This document shows, in pieces, positions 33,117 through 44,530 of a stretch of 64,000 bases of DNA. The stretch's first letter is position 1, and each line of letters begins with the position of its first letter. Origin of the DNA: Ligustrum vulgare (taxonomy: Eukaryota > Streptophyta > Magnoliopsida > Lamiales > Oleaceae); contig OY743169.1 in the NCBI GenBank assembly GCA_963555705.1, positions 52,314,124-52,378,123 of the forward strand, given 5' to 3'. Under the pieces are notes generated by a model, which saw only the letters and a program-made list of their open reading frames with translations, was not told the DNA's origin and did not search any database. The translations under genes and the position numbers were made by a program.

Positions 33117-35160
33117 ATGGACAAAGCTGAGGTAATTGTGTTTTATTTTGCTTTTATATTTGTTGATTTTCGAAAATAAACATATTTGCATTTTGTTTTC
33201 ATGTTGCATTCTTAAAGTCAACTAAACAAGCTGCCAAGATCTCTAAACGACGAAGAGCTACTATTACTGCAGCAGCAATTCAAGAGACTAGTGAAAGAGT
33301 AAGAATTTCCAGTGAGCAAGAAAATGTTGTATCGACTCCAATAGTAAATGAGAAAAGCACGCCATCAACTGCTGAAAATGTTCCCAAAAAAAAAAAGAGG
33401 TCCAACTCAAGTGAAAATGATTACGGGAAATAATTATCAGAAGATGGATCTTGAATTCAATGAATTTGGGCAAGTGGTTGGCAATAACTCAGATAAATTT
33501 GCTAGTATAGTTGGAGCCATGGTACGAGAACATGTGCCTGTTATACTTACAGATTGGCATTCGGTGGATGAGAAGAAAAAAAAGGAACTTTGGAGTATCG
33601 TACAGGTATGATTCTTAATTGAATTTTAAGATTATTTTTTGTACAAATAAGTTGTAAAATTATATTTGTGTAAAAATACAGCAAAGGTTCAATGTGGGTG
33701 ATTGTCATAAAAAAATGACATTTCAATGTATGGGAAAGTATTGGAGGACGTACAAATGCAGACTTAGAAAACAAATTCGAGGTCGGTCAAATCTTCTTTG
33801 AATAGGACACGTACTACTAACCTTCTTAGACCAAAGAATGTTCTCTCTCAAGAAGAATGAGAAAAATTTGTTGAAGATACTCTTTCCAATAACTTTAACG
33901 TAAGTAATATTTACATACTAATGTTCATTTTTATTTAATTTTTATTGTTGTTTATAACTTTTTATTTTGTGAATAGGAAATAAGTTCCAAGTTCAGCGGA
34001 ATGAGAAATAATCAAAAGCTTCTCCACACTATGGGACGAAAGGGTTATCCACGTGTGGCTCATGAAATGGTAAAATTACAAACATATCTTTAATTTTTAC
34101 TTGAATTGTCAAATTGTCACATGCTAATACATATAATTGTTGGATTTTTATTCCAGAGGAAAAATAACCCAATATAAAAGGGAGAAGAACCAAAGTATGG
34201 ACTCAAGGACATCTAAGAAAGGATGGAACTCCAATAAATGAAGCAGTTGCCGAAACTCTGGTATGTTAGAAATCTATGTACATTCTTTTTAATAATAAAT
34301 TTACATTATTTTAGCATAAAAAGATAGAAGATTGTGCACAATCTATTTCTGATACACCGGCAGAAGATTCCATCCGAGATGATGCTGTTGCTCGAGTGTT
34401 AGGTCCTGAAAATCGTGGAAGAGTTAGGGGACTTGGATTTGGAGTTGCACCATCAAAATTTGATATACAATTTCAAAGTACAGGAAGAGTGAAAGAACTT
34501 GAGAATCAATTGCAAACTCAGTCGCAAAAACTACAGACTCAGTCAGAAGAACTACAGACTCAGTCAGAAAAATTACAAACTCAGTCAGAAAAAATGGAAT
34601 TACTAGAATAAAAGGTTGAAGCATTAATCAGGCTATGTCAACAGGTATAACAATTTACATTATATTAATATGATAACATGTTTAATGTGAACAACTTTTT
34701 AATGTTTGTGTCATTTTACAGAATATCGAAGATAGGGGTTCGCATGCGTTTACGCCTCAGGTTATTGTATTTTAAAATTTTAATTGTTTATGTTTAATAT
34801 AAATTATTATTCCAGTGTCTTAACTTCAAAAGGAATTTCTTCATTTAACTGTAAATTTGTAGTCACATCAAGGAAGTGGTGTTCAAGGAGGTACATATAT
34901 GGAGAATGCAAAGTGTCAACTCTTGCATTGGTACAAGTATGATGAGAAAGAAATTGTTGCCGAAGGGAAGATTGCAACAACAGACCCAAGTGCAAAGGTG
35001 CATCACATGCCACTTGGATGAGATTGTTGGAAGGTTTGGGTCGAAGAAGTGTACATGAGTCATTTGGCCTTATACAGACCTACAGATGAATTTCGATTGC
35101 TTAGTGAAGCCATGGGAAGTACTATTGCTTGGCCTAAAAGCTGTATTAGACTTATTTGAT
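33117..35160 (+). pseudogene. CACTA TNPA-like gene, multi-exon and broken
   Basis: Starts MDKAEV before a splice donor, then a lysine-rich exon (33215-33606; frameshifted near an A-run at about 33390). It continues VPVILTDWHSVDEKKKKELW, then QRFNVGDCHKKMTFQCMGKY (about 33681), KLLHTMGRKGYPRVAHEM (about 34020), DGTPINEAVAETL (about 34225) and GRVRGLGFGVAPSKFD (about 34418-34465). The last is the box of plant Ptta/En/Spm TNPA-type proteins, which bind subterminal repeats. A coiled coil of five LQTQS-x-K/E units follows (34507-34595, 24-bp DNA repeats), then a C-terminal exon (about 34880-35157; KCQLLHWYKY, VHHMPLG, ALYRPTDEF). Stops at about 33432, 34177 and 35021 disable it. Confidence 0.75.
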
Positions 35161-35787
35161 GAAGGTAAAACTTATTGAAAGATGAATTTCAATTTCTATT
35201 TTTGCGGATTAAGTTTTGAAATGATTTGGTTTTGATGAGTATTGATTCTAAATTATTGTTGGCGTGGAGTTGGGGATGAATTTTGGATTGATTTGATTGT
35301 AGTTTGATGATGAATGAGTTTTTAGTTTGATGTTTTAAAGTATTATGGTGGTTGTGATATCCCTCTATAGGTTGGCTAAGTCCAATTTATAGGGGAGATT
35401 CTGTCCAAATTTCTGTAAAGTTTTACAATCGAAAATAATGATAATTTTAATATTTAGTATGATTTATTTCTACATTTTTGCATTTAGTGCAGTTGGAGTC
35501 CTGATGATTGAATTTTTATAATTTCTTTGCAGGTAAAAGCCAATTTTGCAGTTCTCTCACAAGATGGTTTATCATGGGCATAGTTCAAGCTAAACTTCAG
35601 AAGCCAGAGAAGTACTCATCTTTAATGATGATTCGTGTTGAAAATGGTGATAGTAGCTCCTTTTGTATGGCTACTGGTCTGCTAGAGATATTGTTGCAAT
35701 TTAGAGGGATAGTAAATGTCAAACTTTAGATGTGCAATCAAATAGATGAAAAATCTATATTGCAGATTTTGTTTTAATGTTGGAGAA
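35161..35787 (+). other. 3' part of the CACTA transcription unit, short frame only
   Basis: Intron-like DNA then a patch at 35521-35729 starting after TTTCTTTGCAG, a good 3' splice site. Its peptide (73 codons, 35508-35729) is not recognised. It may be a last exon or non-coding tail. Confidence 0.3.
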
Positions 35788-36820
35788 CAAAGTACCGTAA
35801 TTTTTGTTAAGTAATAAAATATGTGGTATAATTTTCTTTAAAATGCTTGCATTTTATTTTGAATAGTTGATTTATTTTTATAGCACATGTGTTTCATATT
35901 TTACATATTACATATATGTTTGAGAAATTTGTTGGTTATCAGTGGAATTATCTATATTGATTTACAAAAAATTAAAAAAAAAATGTTAAAGATCAACGGC
36001 AACGTGCAATGAGTGTTGCCAAAAGTATCAATGGTAATGCGCAATGAGTGTTGCTAAAAGTATCAACGGCAACGCGCAATGAGTGTTGCCAAAAGTATCA
36101 ATGGCACCGCACAACGAGTGTTGCTAAAAGTATCAACGGAAACGTGCAATGAGTGTTTCCAAAAGTATCTACCGCAACATGCCAAGAACGTTGCTACAGG
36201 TCTACCGCAACACGCAATGAATGTTGCCAAAAGTATCAACGGCAACGCGCAATGAATGCTGCCAAAGGTCTACCGTAACGAATTGCAAATAATGAATTGC
36301 ACATTGCGTTAAACCTTTGGAAACATTCATTACGCATTATGGTAAACCTTTGGCAACGTTCATTGTGCGTTACAGTTGATACTTTTGGTAACATTAAAAG
36401 TGCGTTGCAGTTGATACTTTAGTAATGTTCTTTGCACGTTTCATTGCATTTTACAGTTGATACTTTTGGCAACATTAAAAGCGTGTTGCAGTTGATACTT
36501 TAGCAATGTTCTTTGCGCGTCATGGATGATACTTTTAGCAACTTTCATTGCTCATTGGGATTGATACTTTTGACAACACTCATTGCGCGTTGCGATTGAT
36601 ACTTTGGCAACATTCATTGCGTGTTGTCATTGATCTTTTACATTTTTTTTTTAATTTTTCCAAAATCAATATAAATAATTCCATTGATAATCAACAAATT
36701 TCTCTACTTAATATGTAAAATATGAAACACGTGCTATATAAACAAATCAACTATTCAAAATAAAGTGCAAACATTTTAAAGCAAATATATTTTAATACAA
36801 ACAAAAATCAAGGTACTTTG
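35788..36820. repeat. 1.03-kb inverted repeat built around CACTA subterminal units
   Basis: Arms of about 515 bp meet near 36304. The outer arms pair ACAAAGTACC at 35788 with GGTACTTTG at 36812, and TTTTGAATAGTTGATTT with its complement around 36750. The inner arms consist of about 8-10 units per side of GGCAACGCGCAATGAGTGTTGCCAAAAGTATCAA type, inverted across the centre. By eye the arms are roughly 85% complementary. A read-through transcript would form a very long hairpin. Confidence 0.85.
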
Positions 36821-37340
36821 TTTTTCAAAATTTATTTACAATGACATTACAAATGTTAATTAATCACTTCTAACAATGAAAGATTCATTCTTAATCGGTC
36901 CAAATGACTTCAATGCATCCAATAAACACTCTAAAACCTGTGAATCAAATAGAGTAATGATCACGTAATATGAGCCTACAAATCAATCCTACATCTACTA
37001 ATCTAGATATAAATTGCAATCACTAATGGATAGGAGCAATAAGATCGGTGGAAAATGATTATGGTTTATCAAGAGAGAAATAATTCTTTCCACTGCTACA
37101 AGCATGTTTGGCTAAGCTAAAATAAAAAGTAAAACTACTTCTTTAGAAAGTAAGAAAATACTTTTAATAAGTTTTTAACTAAAATTTAAAAAACAACATT
37201 GCAGCTAAAAGAATTGCATATTCTCATTTAGGTAAGTGTTAAAACTTGCCTGGTGACCCCTAGTCCAACATTGTGTTAAAATAGTAGCCTTATAGACATT
37301 GTTGTTTACCATATTAACCCAAGTCTCAGCAGCAGCCTTA
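36821..37340. other. AT-rich interior of the CACTA element
   Basis: No gene or repeat family could be recognised. Confidence 0.4.
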
Positions 37341-37348
37341 GGTGTTAG

Positions 37349-38086
37349 TAGATGTGTCAATCCGGGTGGTCCGGGCCGGGTCGACCCGCCAATAAAAAGC
37401 CCGGTAACGGCCCGTTTGAAAAAAAGCCCGCTCGCTACGGGTTACGGGCCGGTTACGGGTCAGCCCGCAAAATTTGAACTACAACCCAGGCCCGCCCGCT
37501 GGCCCATCCGGGTCGAGCCCATACGGGTCGCGATTTGTTCTGATTTGGCTCTTATGAATAAAGATATAGATTTTTTCATATTTATAGCAAATTTTTTTGT
37601 CAAATTTCTAAATACAAAATGATTAAAATGATAAATTCATATTTATACCATAAAATATTTACATAGAATTTAAAATTATAGTTTATGTTATATGAATTAC
37701 TTCTAAATTTGCAAATTTAAATAAAACATAAACAAATAACAATTAAGTGATAAATGTATTTTTAATTACTATTATCAAAAAATGTTACTTTTTAAGCTAT
37801 TAGGGAGAAAAAAATAAGATTTTACTTTAAAAGTTGTATTAGAGTTTCTAGAAGAAGAGAGATTTTCAATGTTACCATATTTAATAAAATAATTTATTTT
37901 TATTTTTATTTTTTTTACGGGCCAGCGGGTTAACCGCGGCCCGCGAAGGTTTGACCCGCAAAACTCGCGGTTCACAACTTCTTGACCCGTGAACCACCTG
38001 CACGGGTCACGGGTCGGCCCGCGGTCCCGGGTCAATCTGGGCCTGTTTTCACGGGTTTGGTCGGCCCGTCCGTCTTGACACCTCTA
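37349..38086. mobile_element. Non-autonomous hAT element (TAGAGGTGTCAA type)
   Basis: TIRs TAGATGTGTCAA and TTGACACCTCTA, 8-bp target duplication GGTGTTAG (37341-37348 and 38087-38094). Both ends are GC-rich inverted arrays of GGGCCGGGTCGACCCG type, with an AT-rich centre. The frames are repeat-derived. 8-bp duplication and the TIR fit hAT. Confidence 0.85.
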
Positions 38087-38190
38087 GGTGTTAGTACACT
38101 CTCCCCTCCACTCAATACACTTCTTGCCCAGAATCGATTTTTTCTTTATCAACAACATTCAAAATTCACGAAAATTTCGAGAAAATATAA

Positions 38191-39592
38191 GCCCCTGTTC
38201 TGTTTGCTGTTTTGAGGTCGTTTTCTGTTTTTATTTTCGAAAACGCTAAAAACGCGTTCTCTTTACCATTTTCGAAAATGCATTTTGGAAAACAAAAAAA
38301 AAAAATTGTACACAAAACGGAAAACGCCCGAAACATCGTTTTGGGCGTTTTGTGTGTATTTCGACAAAAAATGTCCAAAACGCGGAAAACGCGTTTTGGG
38401 ATTTTTTTTTTTTTTTTTATTTTTTTTTTATTTTTATTTTTTTTATAGAATTATCTTAACTTAGAACTAAGCTTAATATAAAGTTTTTATTTTTTTATTA
38501 TTTTTTTAGAATTATCCTAGTTTGGAACTAAGCCTAAATAAAGATTTTTTTTTTTTTTTTTTTTGAGAATTATTCTAACTTGGAACTAAGCTTAAATAAA
38601 GTTTTATTAAATTTAATATCAACATTACAAAAAAAAAATTAAGTGAGAATTCTTATTATTATATTTCAAAAAATGCACCAAACTGCATGGAATCGAAATG
38701 TACCAAACACGCAAAACTCTACTAAACAAAGCTAAATCTACCAAAAAAGAGCAAAATTTCACCAAGATGTCTAATCTAATACCAAAAGCGCGATATGTAC
38801 CAAATTGTGAGATGTTTCAAATTGTGCCCAAGAAATTTACCAAAATGCGCAAATAGCTCTAAAATTTACGAAAACAATGCCAATTGTACTGTGCTAACCA
38901 AGATGTGTGAAATGTTAAAAAATGCTTCAAAATGTACTAAAATACACTATATATACCAGAATTCACCAAAATATACAAAATGCATGATATCGACCAAAAT
39001 GCGCAAATCGTACCAGTGTGCGAATGTACCAAAATACAAGAAAACAAACCAAGTTAAATGAAATTTATCAAAATGCACAAAAATCTACTAAAATTCTAGA
39101 AATGTACCACATGAGAATTGTAGCAGGCAAGACCTATAATTAATCCTAGAAATGTGCCTGAATCAAATGTGGACTGATTACTCCACAAGGTCAAGATGAC
39201 TTTTAAATTTATTTTGTTTAATCAAACTCTGTATGAGTAATTAGAGTTACATGTATTATGTAAGTAATTTGGACTTGAATATTATGTTATTAATTTCTTA
39301 TAATATTTTTTTGGAGTTGAACATTAATGACATTATTATTTGGTCCAAAAAAAAGTTAAATAATATAGATTGTTTAATATAATTCAGAAGCAAATTCATT
39401 GAAAATAGTATAAGTTGTATTCTGCAAAATTTCAAACAGAACGTGTTTTCCAGCTTTTCATTTTCAAAAACAGTTTTCAGAAATGACAAACAGAACACGT
39501 TTTCAGCAACATTGAAAATAAAAATAAAAACAGGAAATACAAAACATTTTCCAAAATGAAAATACAAAATAAAATACAAACAGAACGCCACC
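38191..39592. mobile_element. Non-autonomous TIR element rich in AAAACG palindromes
   Basis: Left end GCCCCTGTTCTGTTTGCTGT and right end (reverse) GGTGGCGTTCTGTTTGTATT are imperfect inverted repeats. Near the ends are many TTTTCGAAAA/AACGCGTTTT palindromes. Poly-T runs and a degenerate minisatellite (38670-39115) fill the interior. No convincing duplication flanks it, so the superfamily is open. Confidence 0.55.
38670..39115 (+). repeat. Degenerate minisatellite of TACCAAAATGCGCAAA units
   Basis: About 20 diverged copies of a roughly 20-bp unit around TACCAAAATGCGCAAATNG follow one another with irregular lengths (16-30 bp). Reading frames through it show repeated xCTKM-like words and are artefacts. 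Confidence 0.6.
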
Positions 39593-39937
39593 TAATAGTT
39601 TTGGAGAAAGTTATGTACCAATAAAGTATTTCTTCATAACAACTGTGGAGGCATCTTTTCTCTCAATCAGACTCATCTGTACAAACTTTTCTTCAATAGT
39701 CATTCCCCCAGCTACACCTTTTTCCTAATTCTAACATTGAATAATATACTCTGCTTCTGCAAAAGAAGCCCACAAACACAACAACGCAAAAATTATAATG
39801 GGCATAAAAAATCTCTCCATTTTAGCCACCCTCGTCGCTTTCTGGAAATCTTTGAATTTAACCTTCATTTAATTTTATCAACCTGTTAAAGCATTCATTA
39901 ACATAAAAATTTCTTCGAATACGAGGTAAAATGGCTT

Positions 39938-40422
39938 TGTTAGAAATAGTTAGTTAGTTTGTTTAGTTTTAGTTGTTAGTTGGTTAGTTGTTAGTTTATA
40001 CTACCCCGTCCCAAAAAGATAGTCCCGCGGTTATTTTCACACGGATTAAGAAATAGTAGTTAATATAGTTAGTGTATTAAATTTTATCAATATTTTCCAT
40101 TTATACCCTTTATCCCTTATTTATTATTTTAAGTTGAGTCACTTTGTTTCCAACAAAAAATTTGAAAATGTAATAATTAAGTAGTTAATGTGCATTGTAC
40201 CAAAATACATTAAATAAGGGTACATGTGAAAATGAAAAATTTAATGCACGCTCAATATGTAAAGAAGACTATCTTTTTGGGATGGATAAAAATAGTATAC
40301 AGGACTATCTTTTTGGGACGGAGGGAGTAGTTGTTAGTTGTCAATTGGTTAGTTGTTAGTAATCAATTCTATAAAATGGGGTTATCATTCAATACAAATT
40401 TTCATTTCCATCTTTTCTAATA
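39938..40422 (+). repeat. 5' LTR of the small element, split by a MITE
   Basis: Starts TGTTAGAAATAGTTAG and ends TCTTTTCTAATA. Removing the MITE (40001-40327) and its TA duplication leaves about 156 bp matching the 3' LTR except for small repeats of TTAGTTG words. Confidence 0.85.
40001..40327. mobile_element. Stowaway-like (Tc1/mariner) MITE
   Basis: TIRs CTACCCCGTCCCAAAAAGAT and (reverse) CTCCCTCCGTCCCAAAAAGA with a TA duplication on both sides (39999-40000 and 40328-40329). CTCCCTCCGTCCC is the Stowaway signature. A second copy of the right-end motif (GACTATCTTTTTGGGATGGA) lies at 40267, just inside the terminal one. Confidence 0.92.
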
Positions 40423-40636
40423 TGGTATCAGAGCCATGTTAAATTGAAGAAAATGGCTTCCTTCTCGGATGGAATGGAAAACAAGATATCAAAATCCCAA
40501 ATTTTATTTTTTCCACAATCCTCTCTCACAGCAACAACCAAACCAGAATTGTGTGCAGTGAATGCAGGCTCACATGCATAATATGACACTTGATTGTTTG
40601 TGGCAGCAGCCATCGAAATTCTAAGCAGCAACAGCT

Positions 40637-41470
40637 ATGACTTCTTCATCAGCTGCGAAATCAAATTCTACTCTCAATCCAAATTTTCCCTCAAATTACT
40701 TCTATGTCAATTACCCCAAGTTCAGGGAATTCAATCTTTCTTCACTTAATCTCACCTTCAACCGCACAACCAAGGCTTCTTCTATATTACAATCATCACT
40801 TTTGCCCATATATCTCCACCGGCATCCTTTGCCGGACTGGCTGCCGAGGCCCTACGCAACCGTGGCTACTCCCTATTTTGCCTTAGTTTTACTTTCCCTC
40901 TCTACCACCTCCACCAACTTCTCTGGTACTCTACTAGCACCACCAGACTTTGCATTCTCCTACGCCATGGCCAAGTTCTTGAACAACCACAGCCCTCTAC
41001 TGCGCCCATCCGCATTCCTACTACTCTACCACACTCTCAAGCCGCCACTCATTTTGACGTGGCTCAGCCTGTCATCGCGTCCCAGTGGCAATGAACTTCG
41101 CACTTTTTACAACAATAACTGCCTATTCTTGTTCAAGATAGATCTGTCTCCACATGAAAAAATTCTTCATTCAAAAACAATATCAAATGTCAAGAATTTT
41201 CATTTCCCCTTTTTCTAACTGCCTCAATTGAGATCAACATTGTGTTGATTTCTCATCCTGATATGTTTCTTGAAGGGCCTGTTTCAATGCATTGTATTCT
41301 TAGGCCTTTCTCTGATATTGATCAAGATTGGGATTCCATTCAATCTCCTGTGTGCAATTCTAATCAGACACTTTCGTCCAAGAAGTTTGTGATCCATGGA
41401 GTTTCCAAAACTTTTGATGTACGTTCAGATGGGTTCATGAATGCAAGAATTTGGATTTCAATTCTCCTTG
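40637..41470 (+). pseudogene. Captured fasciclin-like arabinogalactan protein (FLA) fragment
   Basis: The 193-codon frame 40637-41218 contains a FAS1-type segment (LLAPPDFAFS, then SAFLLLYHTLKPPL and NNNCLFLFKID). Just upstream, another frame reads AEALRNRGYS, the usual domain start. After 41218 the similarity continues in a different frame (DMFLEGPVSMHCIL, then KFVIHGVSKTFDV). FAS1 domains are cell-surface adhesion modules in plant FLA proteins. Because the frame changes at least twice, this is a pseudogene. It is uninterrupted by introns and sits between the PBS and polypurine tract of the retroelement, which indicates transduction of a host transcript or genomic segment. Confidence 0.6.
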
Positions 41471-42125
41471 TTTTTCTTTTGGATTTCCATTATCGTTTCT
41501 TCTGGATGCTCATCAGAAAATTTTTAGTCATTTGGAATTTTATTTCAGTGATATCAATCTAGCTACCACTGATCATTTATTTGGGTTCATGATTCTGTCT
41601 CGAGTATGTTTGTGCATATGGTCCCAATTCCCCCAAGCACAAAAGACAGTAGCGTTTCCTGAAAATACATGCTTTTTTTTTCGAATGTTCCTATTGGATT
41701 TGCCAGATATTCTTTGCCAATATTAGGCATTTCAAGTCATTTTTCTCAATTGTTGTTAATCACCTATGTTTCTTTTTCTCATTGCATGTTAGTGGCGTTC
41801 TTAGTCTTTTATTAGCTAATTCACTCTCATTGCCAGTTAGTGGCATTCTTAGTCTTTTGTGGCTAATTTTCTCATTGCCCATTAGTGGTCTTCTTAGCCT
41901 TTTATTGACTAGTTCTCTCATTACCCATTGGTGGTTTTCTTATCCTTTTGTTGGCAATTCTGTCATTGCCCGTTGGTGGCCTCATTTTAGCTCGTGGAAA
42001 CGCTTTCTCTATATGACCATAGTTGACCTCTATTTTTCAATGTATTCATTTTGTATTTTGACCATCGTTTTACTTTTGTATTTCAAATTGGAGTTATTGT
42101 ATATAACTTCCAACTTGAGGGGGAT

Positions 42126-42282
42126 TGCTAGAAATAGTTAGTTTGTTTAGTTTTAGTTGTTAGTTTATAGTTGTTAGTTGTCAATTGGTTAGTTGTTAGT
42201 AATCCATTCTATAAAATGGGGTTATCATCATTGTAATCAACAAGTCATTCAATACAAATTTTCATTTCCATCTTTTCTAATA
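42126..42282 (+). repeat. 3' LTR of the small element
   Basis: 157 bp, TGCTAGAAATAGTTAG...TTTTCTAATA. Its second base pair after TG is changed relative to the 5' copy. It includes ATCATTGTAATCAACAAG, absent from the 5' copy. Confidence 0.85.
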
Positions 42283-42472
42283 GGCTTAACTCTTGATTAT
42301 AATGTTTAACTTGTACATATTTTTACTCTATGAAAGTTGAACATACATGTGGAGTTGGGGCTACTAATGAATAATGACCTTTTTTTTGGGGCTAAAAATT
42401 AACAAAAATCAGCAGAAGTGAGTAAAATAACCAACGAAAGCTTTAATATTTAAGTAAGAGATAAGTGTGAAC

Positions 42473-44530
42473 TGTAACAACTCGATTTATACTAGTTAAA
42501 AAATCAAGAAATTATTTAGTCAAAGTCAAATATTCAAATGGTCAAGTCAAATAAGAACTTAGATTGACCAAATAAGTTTATTAGGACTTAAATTGAAGTA
42601 AAGATTTTCATGAGGATTTAAATAAAGTAAATAATTTCTTTATGGGTTCTATTTTATAATTACAAGCATTTAAAGGACATAAATGATACAAATTAGAATT
42701 TCAAGGATTTAGTTCTCATTTGATTGAATTAAAGGATTTGGGGGCTTGACTTGCAAATAAATAATATTAATATGTTTAAAATAAAAGAAAATGGAAGGTA
42801 CTAGAGACAAAAGGGTAAGAAATCGGCAGAAAGAAAAGAAAACAAGAAAAGGAGAAAAGGAAAGGAAAGAAAGGGAAAAAGAAAAAAAGAAAAAGAGAGA
42901 GGTCGGTCGGTCGGTCAATGGATCGATTTTTGTAGAAGGAAGGAAGGAAGATACATTTCTCAAACTTGTGCTCTTGAATCTCTTCTCCAATTCCTTAAGG
43001 TAAGCAAGAGTATTAATAGTTGATGATTTGCATTTAAAGTTTTTAGGGTTTATGGATGATTGACTTAAATTTGAAGTTTAGCAAGTATTAGGTTTATTGA
43101 AGTGTATTTGAGGTAATATGCTAAAGAAATTGTCAAGAAATAGTATATGTTGATTTTTTTATGGTAAAGGGAATTAATCATGAAATGGGTTTTAGAAATT
43201 AGTATTTTGATCTTTAACTTTTGGATGATTATATATGATATTAAATACTTGATTGATGATAAATAAGTATCAAATAATGGAATTAAGTTGAATTCCTCAA
43301 TATTTAAGAGAAATTTCAGCTATGTTGGGAAATGATAATAGTTGAGTCGTTGTTGAAAATCTGTTCAAGAAGAATACTTTCAAAGTTCTAGTGTTTATGC
43401 TTTATATTTTGGAATTGATGACACTTTTCAATATTTGTGGATTTTAAAGTCATAATTATGGTTCATCTTCTTGATTAGTTTTTAAGCATTTGATCAATTA
43501 ATATATATATATTGATATTTAGTTGTTAGAATAGATCCTATGAAGGACTGTAAATAGAAAGTTAGTGAATGGAATAATAAGTTGGATAATGTCGGACGAT
43601 TGATTGATAACTATACGAAGGAAATTGAGTTATAAATGATATTAACCGATTTTTAATGGTTTGATATAGTTTATTATAATACATGAGAATTATATTTTTA
43701 TTTCAGGAGATGATGTAGAGATGAAATCAGATTTATCAGCTCGGCTAGCTTCAAGTAGATAAACTCTGTGAGTGGAGAATAAACTTAAAATATTTTTCTA
43801 CGTTATTTACACTAATTTTCTATAAGTTACAAATGATTTTTAAATTAATTGCTTATAGCATGATTTTCTAGAATAAATGTTTTATAATTAAGTTTATTTT
43901 ATCATGATGGTTCTTTTTACCATGTTTTACGAGCATGAATGTCAAGTTGAGTATGTATGATTTCAAAACCATCAGAACTACCCGATGTGGTTATCAGTTC
44001 TTGTGTTAGTGTACGGAGGGGGCCTTGAGCCCGTGTACTAGCGGATATTATTTGAGATCTTAAGACTCTGTCACGAATGAGGCCTATAGCCCGTGTTCAG
44101 AGGATCTTAAGATCCATTCTTTCGCATGGAGCCCATGTGTAAGGGTGCATATATGAGGTCTTTAGGACACACTTTTGTACCCAGAGGGACTTTGGGACGG
44201 GTACGAAGGTGCTCAGCAGTCTACGCGCGTATGACTAGATACAGATTCCAGCTTCAACAGATGATTTAGTTGGGTAGCTTTTGGTGCGTTTTCTTATATA
44301 TTATAGTTGTTCAGTTATGCCACAGATGATTATTAAATGATACTTATGATTTTTTTTTTTTTTTTTGCGGATCTAGTCCGAGCGATCGAACGCCCTAGCT
44401 ACACACTACATTCGTCCTTGTGGTGGAGGAGTGGTAATAGGGGTCGAATTGTTATACGAAGATTCCACCATCAAATGGACCTCATAAATAACCAAATGTT
44501 GCCTACTGGAGCTTGGACTATTCGTGTTAT
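42473..44530 (+). mobile_element. Gypsy-type LTR fragment
   Basis: Starts TGTAACAACTCGATTTATAC, a classic Ty3/gypsy (chromovirus) LTR start. It contains a purine-only tract (about 42825-42905) and further on a block with GAGCCCGTGT and GGGACTTTGG phrases (43980-44250), frequent in such LTRs. No PBS follows. The 3' edge is uncertain because a Mutator-like element begins at 44531. Confidence 0.6.

Larger units (their letters stand above)
39938..42282 (+). mobile_element. Small non-autonomous Copia-type element carrying a host gene fragment
   Basis: LTRs of about 156 bp (39938-40422, split by a MITE; 42126-42282), 5-bp target duplication GGCTT (39933-39937 and 42283-42287), PBS TGGTATCAGAGC at 40423-40434, and polypurine tract TTGAGGGGGA before the 3' LTR. 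The 1.7-kb interior has no gag or pol. It holds a fasciclin-type gene fragment instead, followed by tandem TAGTGGC...CTTTT phrases (41790-41990). Confidence 0.88.

Noticed and set aside
38212..39061. ORFs within the 38191-39592 TIR element
   Set aside because: They run through palindromes, poly-T and the TACCAAAATG minisatellite; repetitive peptides only.
41782..42141. 119-residue hydrophobic ORF in the small Copia element
   Set aside because: Built from repeated TTAGTGGC...CTTTT phrases and running into the 3' LTR; no domain.
42709..43003. KEKERKE-type and FSFFSL-type ORFs on opposite strands
   Set aside because: Translation of a purine tract inside a gypsy LTR; low complexity.
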